From assembly GCA_947478365.1 (NCBI GenBank), contig CANJWG010000002.1, forward strand, positions 1-64,000: 64,000 nucleotides of DNA, read 5' to 3'. The notes below the pieces were generated by a model. The model ran no database searches. It was not told the origin of the DNA and saw only the letters and a list, made by a program, of their open reading frames with translations. Made by a program: the position numbers and the translations under genes. This stretch comes from Flavobacteriaceae bacterium. GTDB taxonomy: Bacteria; Bacteroidota; Bacteroidia; Flavobacteriales; Flavobacteriaceae. Of this stretch, positions 30,680-40,469 are shown piece by piece (within the stretch, counting starts at the first letter, position 1; every line of letters starts with the position of its first letter).

Positions 30680-31963
30680 TTATCTTTTATCCATTGGCGC
30701 AAAGTCTCTCAAAGGATAACCAGTATATACTTGTCTTGGTCTTCCTATTGGCTCTTTGTTGATACGCATTTCTTTCCATTGTGCTATCCAGCCCGGTAAT
30801 CTTCCAATGGCAAACATTACAGTAAACATGTCGGTTGGAATTCCTAAGGCTCTGTATATAATTCCGGAGTAGAAATCAACATTTGGATATAATTTTCTTG
30901 ATACAAAGTATTCATCAACCAAAGCTGCTTCTTCTAATTCCTTTGCTATCCTTAAAATCGGATCATCTACACCAAGGTTTTTCAATACTTCATCTGCCGC
31001 TTTTTTTATAATCCTAGCTCTTGGATCAAAGTTTTTATATACACGGTGTCCAAATCCCATTAAACGAAAAGGATCATCTTTATCTTTGGCTTTAGCCATA
31101 TATTTTGCTGAATCTCCACCATCTTTTTGAATAGCTTCTAACATCTCTAACACAGCCTGATTAGCTCCACCATGCAATGGACCCCAAAGTGCAGAAACTC
31201 CGGCAGAAATGGAGGCAAATAATCCAGCGTGTGACGAACCAACAATTCTCACTGTTGAAGTTGAACAATTTTGTTCATGGTCTGCATGAAGGATAAATAA
31301 TTTATCTAGTGCATCTACAACTACAGGATTTGAAGAATATGGACCAGTAGGTAATTTAAACATTAACTGCATAAAATTCTCAACATACCCTTGTGTGTTA
31401 TCATAGTAATTTAAAGGATAACCCATCATTTTTCGGTATGTCCAGGTAGCAATCACAAGGAATTTACCCATGGTTTTGCAAACGGCTTCATACATTTCTT
31501 TTTCATTTTCTACATTTACCACTTTTGGATTAAAAGCGGTTAGTGCGCTTGTAAGCGAAGATAAAACGCCCATTGGATGAGCCGTTTTTGGAAAACCATC
31601 TATAATGTTTTTCATTTCTTCATTTACCAAAGTGTATTTTCTGATGTCGTTTTCAAATTGAGCTAACTGACTTTTTGTTGGTAATTCTCCAAATATGACC
31701 AAATAGGAAACCTCAAGAAAATCTGCTTTTTCAGCTAAATCTTCAATTGCATAACCGCGATAACGAAGAATTCCTTCTTCACCGTCAAGGAAAGTGATAT
31801 CGCTTTTGCATGAACCAGAGTTTTTGTAACCCGGATCAAGAGTTATTGCACCTGTTAAAGCACGTAGTTTTTCAATATCAATAGCTGCTTCATTTTCACT
31901 TCCTACAATTACTGGAAACTCGTACTTGTTGCCATCAAATTCTAATATTGCTGTTTTGGACAT
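30680..31963 (-). CDS. gltA: Citrate synthase
   Basis: ILHADHEQNCSTSTVR, GPLHGGANQAVLEML, GFGHRVYKNFDPRA. Confidence 0.96.
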   Translation of the reverse strand: MSKTAILEFDGNKYEFPVIVGSENEAAIDIEKLRALTGAITLDPGYKNSGSCKSDITFLDGEEGILRYRGYAIEDLAEKADFLEVSYLVIFGELPTKSQLAQFENDIRKYTLVNEEMKNIIDGFPKTAHPMGVLSSLTSALTAFNPKVVNVENEKEMYEAVCKTMGKFLVIATWTYRKMMGYPLNYYDNTQGYVENFMQLMFKLPTGPYSSNPVVVDALDKLFILHADHEQNCSTSTVRIVGSSHAGLFASISAGVSALWGPLHGGANQAVLEMLEAIQKDGGDSAKYMAKAKDKDDPFRLMGFGHRVYKNFDPRARIIKKAADEVLKNLGVDDPILRIAKELEEAALVDEYFVSRKLYPNVDFYSGIIYRALGIPTDMFTVMFAIGRLPGWIAQWKEMRINKEPIGRPRQVYTGYPLRDFAPMDKR

Positions 31964-32005
31964 GGTATAAATAAGGGAATTAAATCTGTTTGTTTAACAA
32001 TTCAA

Positions 32006-32013
32006 CAAATTTA
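32006..32013 (-). promoter_or_regulatory. -7 element TAAATTTG for gltA
   Basis: CAAATTTA on plus strand. Confidence 0.45.
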
Positions 32014-32171
32014 GGGAATTCGAAATGAAATAAAAAACAAATATGATAACGTTTTCGTTAATTATTTGATAAATATTTTATCAAAAACCAATGTTTTATA
32101 TGAAACACACTTAGCTATATAAGATGTACTTATTACAGAATTAAAATTCAACATTTAAGAGATTGTTTTCA

Positions 32172-32255
32172 AAAAAATAGTTATAAAAAATCCTGAGCTT
32201 TGCTCCGCCAGTTCGCTTCGCTCGGGTCGCTCAGGATTTTTTATAACTATTTTTT
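32172..32255. terminator. Long perfect inverted repeat (27-bp arms, 30-nt REP-like loop); probable sucC terminator
   Basis: aaaaaatagttataaaaaatcctgagc / gctcaggattttttataactatttttt. Confidence 0.9.
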
Positions 32256-32257
32256 GT

Positions 32258-33451
32258 TTAGGATAAAGCGGCTTTAACCTGGTCAGCTGCTTCTTGGAAT
32301 TGCACTGCTGATAAAATTGGCATTCCCGAGTTATCGATTAATTCTTTTGCAATTTCTGCATTAGTTCCCTGAAGACGCACAATTATTGGCACTTTTATAG
32401 CATCGCCCATATTTTTATAGGCATCAACCACACCTTGAGCTACTCTGTCACATCTTACGATTCCACCAAAGATATTAATCAGGATTGCTTTTACATTCGG
32501 ATCTTTGAGAATAATTCTAAATGCAGTTTCAACACGTTTTGCATCTGCAGTTCCTCCTACATCCAAGAAATTTGCTGGTTCAAAACCTGCATATTTAATT
32601 AAATCCATTGTTGCCATAGCTAATCCGGCACCGTTAACCATACATCCTACTGTTCCATCAAGGTCAACATAATTTAAACCAACTTCTTTGGCCTCTACCT
32701 CAATTGGATTCTCTTCTCGAATGTCGCGCATATCAGCATATTTTGGCTGACGATATAAAGAGTTATCATCAATATTTACTTTAGCATCAACAGCCATAAT
32801 TTTATTATCAGAGGTTTTTAAAACCGGATTGATTTCAAACATGGAAGCATCAGAACCTACATAAGCGTTATATAAAGAATCGACAAATTTAACCATTTCT
32901 TTGAAAGCATTTCCCGAAAGTCCTAGATTAAAAGCAATTCTTCGTGCTTGAAAACCTTGCAATCCAACAGAAGGATCAATTTCTTCGGTAAAGATTAAAT
33001 GTGGAGTATGTTCGGCAACTTCTTCAATATCCATTCCGCCTTCCGTAGAATACATAATCATGTTTCTGGCTTTAGCTCTGTTTAGAAGAACAGACATATA
33101 AAACTCTTTGGTATCACTTTCTCCAGGATAATAAACATCTTCAGCAATCAAAACCTTATGCACCCGCTTTCCTTCAGGTGGAGTTTGAGGTGTTTTTAAC
33201 ATCATCCCAATAATTTGTTCCGATAGCTCTTCAACCTGTTGCAGATTTTTAGCTAATTTAACACCACCACCTTTTCCTCTTCCACCTGCATGAATTTGAG
33301 CTTTGATAACATGCCAACTAGTTCCTGTTTCTGCCGTTAATTGTTTTGCTGCAGCAACAGCTTCAACTGGGCTATTAGCAACAATCCCTCGCTGCACTCT
33401 AACGCCATAACTTGCTAAAATTTCTTTTCCTTGATATTCGTGTATGTTCAT
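32258..33451 (-). CDS. sucC: Succinate-CoA ligase (ADP-forming) subunit beta
   Basis: MNIHEYQGKEILASYGV, IHAGGRGKGGGVKLAK, INIFGGIVRCD. Confidence 0.97.
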   Translation of the reverse strand: MNIHEYQGKEILASYGVRVQRGIVANSPVEAVAAAKQLTAETGTSWHVIKAQIHAGGRGKGGGVKLAKNLQQVEELSEQIIGMMLKTPQTPPEGKRVHKVLIAEDVYYPGESDTKEFYMSVLLNRAKARNMIMYSTEGGMDIEEVAEHTPHLIFTEEIDPSVGLQGFQARRIAFNLGLSGNAFKEMVKFVDSLYNAYVGSDASMFEINPVLKTSDNKIMAVDAKVNIDDNSLYRQPKYADMRDIREENPIEVEAKEVGLNYVDLDGTVGCMVNGAGLAMATMDLIKYAGFEPANFLDVGGTADAKRVETAFRIILKDPNVKAILINIFGGIVRCDRVAQGVVDAYKNMGDAIKVPIIVRLQGTNAEIAKELIDNSGMPILSAVQFQEAADQVKAALS

Positions 33452-33611
33452 AAATAAAGAGTTTGTTAGTTAAGATTCTGCAACAATCCCGAAATTTCAG
33501 GGAAGCAAAACTTGGCACAAAAATAATTAAAATCAAATTATCAATGCTAAAGTATTCCAGCTTATTTTTAAGATATTGTAAAAAAGATTTGTACTAATGG
33601 ATTAATAAAAA

Positions 33612-34340
33612 TCAATACAACATTTTTATCTCTTTTACTTCATAATGAGTGATACTATCATCTTCGTGCAAAACCTGTAACATGCCAGTTTTTGTCACTT
33701 TTTGAATTATACCCATAAATCGATTTCCTTTTTTATCTTCAAAAGGTGATGGATAGTCTTTTTTATATAAATTTTGATGATATTCTTCCCATAGCAAATC
33801 AGAGTTCTGGTATAAAATTTCTCTATTTGCTATTAATGAATCTTTTAAAAGTTTAGCTATTTCTTCCAGCTCATAGGTTTTACCAGTAATACATTTTAAT
33901 GAAGTGGCTTGAGGCAGGTTATCAAAATTAGTTTGGTTTAAATTCAATCCAATACCGACAATTATTGTAAAACTACCGTCATGTTTTATGATGTTTTCAA
34001 TGAGTATGCCTGCCACTTTTTTAGAATCTGCCATAATGTCGTTAGGCCACTTTATGACAACATTTGGTATTTGAATATTTTTTAAAACTTTTAAAACAGA
34101 TATTGCTACCGCAATATTAAAATCGTAAATGTTTTTATTGTTAAGCTGAATATCTTTAACCAAGATACTTATTGTAAGGTTTTTGCCCGGTTCAGAAATC
34201 CATTTAGCTCCCATTTGCCCTTTGCCTTTGGTTTGCTCTTTAGCCATGACAATTGTATAATCATCCACTTCTGATTCTTTAAGCAATTGTTTTAAGAAGT
34301 CATTCGTCGAATCTATGGCATCGAGTTTGATTAAAGACAT
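33612..34340 (-). CDS. birA: Biotin-[acetyl-CoA-carboxylase] ligase
   Basis: KGKGQMGAKWISEPGKNLTISI, KWPNDI. Confidence 0.92.
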   Translation of the reverse strand: MSLIKLDAIDSTNDFLKQLLKESEVDDYTIVMAKEQTKGKGQMGAKWISEPGKNLTISILVKDIQLNNKNIYDFNIAVAISVLKVLKNIQIPNVVIKWPNDIMADSKKVAGILIENIIKHDGSFTIIVGIGLNLNQTNFDNLPQATSLKCITGKTYELEEIAKLLKDSLIANREILYQNSDLLWEEYHQNLYKKDYPSPFEDKKGNRFMGIIQKVTKTGMLQVLHEDDSITHYEVKEIKMLY

Positions 34341-34405
34341 TTTTAGTAGGGTAAATATTAATGAATTTTAAACTTTTGTTGAGCAAAAATAAAGACAAAA
34401 AGTAA

Positions 34406-34413
34406 TACATTTG
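34406..34413 (+). promoter_or_regulatory. -7 element TACATTTG for rsfS-ftsH
   Basis: Matches TAnnTTTG 20 nt upstream of ATG. Confidence 0.5.
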
Positions 34414-34433
34414 CAAAACATATATAAATATAA

Positions 34434-34805
34434 ATGACTAAAAAAGCGGTTAACACAGATGTTCTTTTGGTGAACATCATAAAAGGCATTGAAGAAGTAA
34501 AAGGAAATGATATTGACATACTCGATTTAAGAGCCATAGATACAGCAGTTTGTGATTACTTTATTATCTGTAGCGGAAGTTCAAATACTCAAGTTAACGC
34601 CATAGTTAACTCCATCCAAAAATTAGTTTCTAAAGAATTAAAAGATAAACCTTGGCACGTCGAAGGAACAGATAATGCCGAATGGGTCTTAATGGATTAT
34701 GTTAACATTGTGGTTCATGTTTTTCAAAAACAAATTCGCGAATTCTACAACATTGAAGGGCTTTGGGGTGATGCTAAAATTACTACCATTCAAAATAAAT
34801 ATTAA
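34434..34805 (+). CDS. rsfS: Ribosome silencing factor
   Basis: DYFIICSGSSNTQV, WVLMDYVNIVVHVF. Confidence 0.94.
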   Translation: MTKKAVNTDVLLVNIIKGIEEVKGNDIDILDLRAIDTAVCDYFIICSGSSNTQVNAIVNSIQKLVSKELKDKPWHVEGTDNAEWVLMDYVNIVVHVFQKQIREFYNIEGLWGDAKITTIQNKY

Positions 34806-34826
34806 AAATAGTTCATAGTATAAAAA

Positions 34827-36746
34827 ATGGCTAACGAAAAAAAACCTAATAATTTCAAAATAAGTCCGTGGTTAATATACGTAATAGTAATTGCAGGGTT
34901 TATTGCACTTAATATATTTGGTGGTTCTGGATTTCAAGACACCACTAAAATATCTTACTCTAAATTCAATGAGTATTTAAATAAAGGACAAATTGAAAAA
35001 GTAATCATCTACAATAAAACAGAAGGTGAAGCCTACTTGACTAAAGCTGCATTAAAGGAAAAAGAAAATAAGAAAGTAGCAAAGGACATGATGGGGAATT
35101 TAAATAAAGGCCCACACTACTCTTTCGACATAGGAAACGATCAAAGCTTCCAAAATAATATTGAAAAAGCAGCTAAAGAAGGAAAGATAAAAGATTACGA
35201 TTTTAAAGCAAAAAGTAATTGGAGTGAACTTCTAATGACTTTATTACCATTTATCATCATTATTGGACTTTGGGTATTGATTATGCGTAGAATGTCTGGT
35301 GGTGCTGCGGGTGGCGGAGGTCAAATCTTCAACATCGGAAAATCGAGAGCCAAGCTTTTTGATGAAAAGACAGAAGTTAAAACAACATTCAAAGACGTTG
35401 CCGGATTAGAGGGTGCTAAAGAAGAAATACAAGAAATTGTAGAATTCCTTAAGACGCCTGAAAAATATACCATTTTGGGAGGTAAAATTCCAAAAGGAGC
35501 ATTATTAGTTGGCCCTCCTGGAACCGGAAAAACATTATTAGCAAAAGCTGTTGCCGGTGAAGCTAAAGTGCCTTTTTTCTCATTGTCAGGTTCCGATTTT
35601 GTTGAAATGTTTGTTGGTGTGGGTGCTTCCCGTGTTAGAGATTTATTCAAACAAGCCAAAGATAAAGCACCATCCATAATTTTTATTGATGAAATTGATG
35701 CTGTTGGTAGAGCAAGAGGAAAAAACAACATGTCGGGCGGTAATGACGAACGCGAAAATACTTTGAACCAATTACTAACCGAAATGGATGGTTTTGGTAC
35801 AAATACACACGTAATCGTAATTGCAGCAACCAACAGAGCCGATGTTTTAGACAAAGCTTTGATGCGTGCCGGGCGTTTTGACAGACAAATTTATGTTGAT
35901 TTACCGGACATCAGAGAAAGAAAAGAAATCTTTGAAGTTCACTTGGCTCCATTAAAAAAAGTAGAAGGTTTAGATACCGAATTTTTAGCCAAACAAACAC
36001 CTGGTTTTTCGGGCGCAGACATTGCTAATGTGTGTAATGAAGCTGCCTTAATTGCGGCTAGAAATAATAAATCTGCAGTTGACAAACAAGACTTTTTAGA
36101 TGCTGTTGACCGAATTGTTGGTGGACTAGAAAAGAAAAATAAAATAGTAACTACCGAAGAAAAACATGCAATTGCCGTACATGAAGCTGGGCATGCAACC
36201 GTAAGTTGGATGTTAGAACATGCTGCGCCTTTGATTAAAGTTACGATTGTTCCTAGAGGGCAAAGTTTAGGTGCTGCTTGGTATTTACCAGAAGAAAGAT
36301 TAATTGTTCGTCCGGAACAAATGCTAGATGAAATGTGCGCCACTATGGGCGGAAGAGCAGCAGAGAAAGTTATTTTTAATAAAATCTCAACCGGTGCTCT
36401 AAGCGATCTAGAAAAAGTAACCAAACAGGCACGGGCTATGGTTACCATTTATGGTTTGAATGAAAAATTAGGTAACATCACTTATTACGATTCAACTGGA
36501 CAAAGTGAATATAGTTTTTCAAAACCTTATTCAGAGGATACTGCTATGACAATTGATAAAGAGATTTCATTACTGATTGAAAATGAATATCAAAGAGCTA
36601 TAAAAATCTTAGAGGATAATAAAGAAAAATTGGAACAGCTTGCTGCCATCTTAATAGAAAAAGAAGTAATTTTTAAAGACGATTTGGAAACTATTTTTGG
36701 GAAAAGGCCTTTTAATATTCCTCCGGAAGAAACCGATATAGTATAA
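34827..36746 (+). CDS. ftsH: ATP-dependent zinc metalloprotease FtsH
   Basis: [16 protein letters not shown] motifs. Confidence 0.97.
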   Translation: MANEKKPNNFKISPWLIYVIVIAGFIALNIFGGSGFQDTTKISYSKFNEYLNKGQIEKVIIYNKTEGEAYLTKAALKEKENKKVAKDMMGNLNKGPHYSFDIGNDQSFQNNIEKAAKEGKIKDYDFKAKSNWSELLMTLLPFIIIIGLWVLIMRRMSGGAAGGGGQIFNIGKSRAKLFDEKTEVKTTFKDVAGLEGAKEEIQEIVEFLKTPEKYTILGGKIPKGALLVGPPGTGKTLLAKAVAGEAKVPFFSLSGSDFVEMFVGVGASRVRDLFKQAKDKAPSIIFIDEIDAVGRARGKNNMSGGNDERENTLNQLLTEMDGFGTNTHVIVIAATNRADVLDKALMRAGRFDRQIYVDLPDIRERKEIFEVHLAPLKKVEGLDTEFLAKQTPGFSGADIANVCNEAALIAARNNKSAVDKQDFLDAVDRIVGGLEKKNKIVTTEEKHAIAVHEAGHATVSWMLEHAAPLIKVTIVPRGQSLGAAWYLPEERLIVRPEQMLDEMCATMGGRAAEKVIFNKISTGALSDLEKVTKQARAMVTIYGLNEKLGNITYYDSTGQSEYSFSKPYSEDTAMTIDKEISLLIENEYQRAIKILEDNKEKLEQLAAILIEKEVIFKDDLETIFGKRPFNIPPEETDIV

Positions 36747-36773
36747 TACAAATAAGGTTTTTAACATTTTTTT

Positions 36774-36815
36774 AAAATCTTAATTCAAAAGTAAGTTTTG
36801 AATTAAGATTTTTTT
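36774..36815 (+). terminator. Terminator downstream of ftsH
   Basis: aaaatcttaattcaaaa gtaag ttttgaattaagatttt + T-run. Confidence 0.85.
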
Positions 36816-36822
36816 ATCTTTG
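36815..36822 (+). promoter_or_regulatory. -7 element TATCTTTG, overlapping the ftsH terminator T-run
   Basis: Matches TAnnTTTG 40 nt upstream of the LUD-like gene. Confidence 0.45.
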
Positions 36823-36862
36823 AAGGATTTCAATTTACAACCTAGATTATACCTAATTAAGC

Positions 36863-37468
36863 ATGAGTCTTTTCAGAAAAATTTTTGGCACCGGTAATGA
36901 TGCCTCTGACGAAGAAAGTCAAAGCGAATTCAACAATGCTCCTTCAAGCTTTTCATTACTTCCAGTAGATGAAAAGTTTACTTATAACTTCAAAAAAAAT
37001 GGTGGTAAGTTTTTATATTGTGAAAACTTAAACGAAGTAAAAGATCAATTTCTAAATATTTTAGAAGAAAATGATTGGTTCGAATGCGAAGCCTTATGTT
37101 ATGAACCAAAGCTTTATAGCATGTTAGACGAGAATAAACTACTTTACGATAAACCAAATAATCCAAAATTTTTATTTGCTAGTTGCGAAAATTTGATTGC
37201 AGATGAAGGCTCGGTGCTTTTTTCTTCAAATCAAATCAAACAAAACAAACCAAATGATTTGCCTAATAACATCATTATTTTAGCTACCACTAGTCAAATT
37301 TTAGAAGCAAAAAGCGATGGGCTTCGTGTGATAAAAAAGAAATATATTAAAGATTATCCAACGAATATCACCACTATAAAATATTTTGAGAAAGCTAAAG
37401 ATGAAGACTTTCTTCAATATGGAAGCAGTGCAAAGAACTTGTATCTTCTGCTTCTAGAAGATTTATAA
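36863..37468 (+). CDS. LUD-domain-like conserved protein
   Basis: 201 aa, flavobacterial LUD-like; lies between ftsH and cdsA. Confidence 0.65.
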   Translation: MSLFRKIFGTGNDASDEESQSEFNNAPSSFSLLPVDEKFTYNFKKNGGKFLYCENLNEVKDQFLNILEENDWFECEALCYEPKLYSMLDENKLLYDKPNNPKFLFASCENLIADEGSVLFSSNQIKQNKPNDLPNNIIILATTSQILEAKSDGLRVIKKKYIKDYPTNITTIKYFEKAKDEDFLQYGSSAKNLYLLLLEDL

Positions 37469-37469
37469 A

Positions 37470-38300
37470 ATGAACGAATCGCTAAAGAGATTTTTATCTG
37501 GTGTAGTTTATGTAGCACTGCTTATATTTGCCACATATTATTCTGATAAAGGTTATAGTTTTTATTTGCTGTTCGGAATTTTTATGATAATTGCAATTTA
37601 TGAATTTTGCCAATTAATTCATTTAAACAAAATAGCACCAATTCTAATAGGCACTGCAGCCTTCACTTTAGCAACTCAATTTAAAACAAATCAAACGAAT
37701 GATGCCTTACTTTTAATTGCAACACTGTTTGTTTCTTTAAAATGTTTACTACTTCTTTTCAATTCAAAAAAAGAGAAATTCAATACGCTTTCCAAATACG
37801 TATACACTATTGGGTATGTTATTCTTCCTTTTATAATTATTACAAAGATTCCGTTTTCATATAACGAATATAAACCCAAAATAATCATCAGTATATTTAT
37901 TCTGATTTGGACCAATGATACTTTTGCGTATATCGTTGGGAAATCAATCGGAAAACATAAACTAATAGAAAAAATATCTCCCAAAAAAACCATCGAAGGA
38001 TTTATTGGAGGAATTTTATTTTCAATAATTGCCGGAATTTTAATTTCAAAATTTTATTTTCAACCCAAACCAAATTACCTTATTACTTCAATAGTTATTT
38101 GGACAATAAGTGCTATAATCATTGGCATATTTAGTACTCTAGGTGATTTAATCGAATCGAAATTTAAAAGAATTGCCGGTGTAAAAGACAGCGGAAATAT
38201 AATGCCCGGTCACGGCGGTATTCTAGATCGATTGGATAGTATTATATTTGTAGCACCATTTGTATATTTGTTTTATCAAATTTTATATTATGTTTCATAA
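37470..38300 (+). CDS. cdsA: Phosphatidate cytidylyltransferase
   Basis: Multi-TM; SPKKTIEGFIGG, C-terminal KDSGNIMPGHGGILDRLDS signature. Confidence 0.95.
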   Translation: MNESLKRFLSGVVYVALLIFATYYSDKGYSFYLLFGIFMIIAIYEFCQLIHLNKIAPILIGTAAFTLATQFKTNQTNDALLLIATLFVSLKCLLLLFNSKKEKFNTLSKYVYTIGYVILPFIIITKIPFSYNEYKPKIIISIFILIWTNDTFAYIVGKSIGKHKLIEKISPKKTIEGFIGGILFSIIAGILISKFYFQPKPNYLITSIVIWTISAIIIGIFSTLGDLIESKFKRIAGVKDSGNIMPGHGGILDRLDSIIFVAPFVYLFYQILYYVS

Positions 38301-38943
38301 AGAAGGCGGAAAAATTATTTTAATAGCAACCACACTAACTGTAATAATTACACTTTTTGCACCAAAGTTGACTTCAATACTATGGTTAGAAAAAACAATT
38401 CAAATTGCAGCTTTGGCTTTTCTAATACTGATATTACAATTTTTTAGAAATCCAAATAGAAAAATTGAAGCAAATGATAAAGTTGTCCTTGCCGCCGTTG
38501 ATGGAAAAGTAGTCGTTATTGAAGAAGTATTTGAAGATGAATATTTCAAGGATAAACGCATACAGGTTTCTATTTTTATGTCGCCCATAAATGTTCACGT
38601 CACTCGTTATGCTCTAAGCGGAAAAGTAAAATACAGTAAATACCATCCAGGAAAATATTTAGTAGCTTGGCATCCAAAAGCAAGTACCGAAAACGAAAGA
38701 ACAACTGTTGTTATTGAAAACCGGGTTTTTGGTGAAATTTTATATCGACAAATTGCCGGTGCCCTAGCTCGCAGAATTGTAAACTATGCAGAAGAGGGAA
38801 TGCACGTTCGTCAAGGCGATGATGCCGGTTTTATCAAATTTGGATCGAGAGTCGATATGTTTTTCCCATTGGGAACAAAAATAGAAGTGAAACTTCAGCA
38901 AAATGCTGTTGGAAACCAAACTGTTATTGCAACAAAAGAATAA
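38290..38943 (+). CDS. psd: Phosphatidylserine decarboxylase family protein
   Basis: FMSPINVHVTR, FIKFGSRVD cleavage motif. Confidence 0.92.
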   Translation: MFHKEGGKIILIATTLTVIITLFAPKLTSILWLEKTIQIAALAFLILILQFFRNPNRKIEANDKVVLAAVDGKVVVIEEVFEDEYFKDKRIQVSIFMSPINVHVTRYALSGKVKYSKYHPGKYLVAWHPKASTENERTTVVIENRVFGEILYRQIAGALARRIVNYAEEGMHVRQGDDAGFIKFGSRVDMFFPLGTKIEVKLQQNAVGNQTVIATKE

Positions 38944-38949
38944 ACTGAA

Positions 38950-39225
38950 ATGGCTGAAAAAGAATTAGATATTCGATTTCAGGAAGCAGTAGAAATTGCT
39001 TCAAAAATGTCACAATCTGAGCTTCCGCAAGATGTGCAATTGCGTTTGTATGCCTATTATAAGCAAGCCACTTTTGGAACAATTAACTATAATCAATCTT
39101 CAGATTTTGATTTGCGAAATGCATTTAAAACCAATGCCTGGATGCAGATTAGTCATTTGTCTATTGACGAAGTAAAAGAACTTTATATTGAAGCAATACA
39201 TTCTATTGCAAATGATAAAAAATAG
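38950..39225 (+). CDS. Acyl-CoA-binding protein
   Basis: 91 aa ACBP: LYAYYKQATFG...DLRNAFKTNAWMQ. Confidence 0.9.
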   Translation: MAEKELDIRFQEAVEIASKMSQSELPQDVQLRLYAYYKQATFGTINYNQSSDFDLRNAFKTNAWMQISHLSIDEVKELYIEAIHSIANDKK

Positions 39226-39228
39226 ATT

Positions 39229-40008
39229 ATGAAATCGAAGATTCTTTCAGTTATTTTATGCCTTTCATTTATAATGTTATTGCCTTCATGCAAAAGAAAA
39301 AAGCTAACCGAAGTTGTTGAAGTTCCACTGCCATCAGCTGAAGAAAAAATAACTATAGGGCAACCTGATGACGTAACAGCAAACGACGGTGAATTCTCAT
39401 TAGTAAAATTACCATATGAATATAATGCGCTTTCACCAAGCATTGATATTCTTACGATGGAAATGCATTATTCCAAACATTATCTGACTTACACGAATAA
39501 CCTAAATAAATTAGTTGCTGAAGACCCAACATTAGTCGACTTACCCATTGAAGACATCCTAAAAAAATGTGATGGAAGTAATGCCGATTTAAAAAATAAT
39601 GCTGGTGGCTATTATAATCACAGTTTGTTTTGGGAAGGCATGTCTCCTAAATCGGGAGGGCAACCTAAAGATACTTTAGCAACACTTATTTCCAGAGATT
39701 TTGGCTCTTTCGAAGTCTTTAAAACACAGTTTGCTGATGCGGCTGATAAGCAATTTGGTTCTGGGTGGACTTGGTTGGTTGTTGATAAATCAGGTAAATT
39801 ACAAGTAGCTAGCACTCCAAATCAAGACAATCCTTTAATGCCTAAGCAAATCGTTTCAGGAACCCCAATTTTAAATCTCGATGTTTGGGAACATGCCTAT
39901 TATTTGGACTATCAATACAAACGAAAAAAATATATCGACAACTTCTTCAAAATCATCAACTGGAAAAAAGTTTCCGAACGCTATGAAGAGGCTGTTACAA
40001 AGAAATAA
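39229..40008 (+). CDS. Superoxide dismutase (Fe/Mn), predicted lipoprotein
   Basis: Lipobox LLPSC after hydrophobic helix; metal ligands in EMHYSKH, YYNHSLFW, DVWEHAYY. Confidence 0.94.
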   Translation: MKSKILSVILCLSFIMLLPSCKRKKLTEVVEVPLPSAEEKITIGQPDDVTANDGEFSLVKLPYEYNALSPSIDILTMEMHYSKHYLTYTNNLNKLVAEDPTLVDLPIEDILKKCDGSNADLKNNAGGYYNHSLFWEGMSPKSGGQPKDTLATLISRDFGSFEVFKTQFADAADKQFGSGWTWLVVDKSGKLQVASTPNQDNPLMPKQIVSGTPILNLDVWEHAYYLDYQYKRKKYIDNFFKIINWKKVSERYEEAVTKK

Positions 40009-40059
40009 GTTCAAAAAAAATCCCGATTACTCTGTACTTTTTCTTTTTATGTCTTGTCC

Positions 40060-40134
40060 TTAAATAGCGATAACCAAAAAAGGAGCTTGAGGCAATAAAG
40101 CAGTAATCTGAAACTCGGGTGATATTTTGTTCAT
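40060..40134 (-). pseudogene. Possible remnant of a hotdog/FabZ-like gene
   Basis: MNKISPEFQITALLPQAPFLVIAI*; LLPQ-PF pattern resembles beta-hydroxyacyl-ACP dehydratase N-termini. Confidence 0.3.
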
Positions 40135-40469
40135 TTAGTTGTGTTGAATTAAATTTTTAAGCAGTGTATCTATATGATTTAGTTTTAATGAAAATATCTG
40201 ATTTCTAAAATTTTATAAAGATAATTTTATGTTAAGTTAAAATATATCTTAATAGTTGTTAATCTATTTTAAGATAAAACATTCATATATTTATAAATTA
40301 AAACTTAAAATATTTTTTATCTTTTTTTAATTTTAATTAAACAAAAAAATATGTCTAAATCAAACAAAGTGTTTCCTATTTTTACAACTTTTTTTTATCT
40401 GAAAAAGTCAAAGAAAAGAGTGAGACAGTTACTGTATACATAGCAATTATTAGTTTCCTTCTGCACTTA

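Noticed and set aside
35321-36448. Two long minus-strand ORFs (177 and 169 aa)
   Set aside because: Antisense shadows of ftsH.
40225-40275. Inverted repeat tatcttaa...ttaagata upstream of the membrane protein
   Set aside because: Short AT-rich arms in very AT-rich DNA; not distinguishable from chance.
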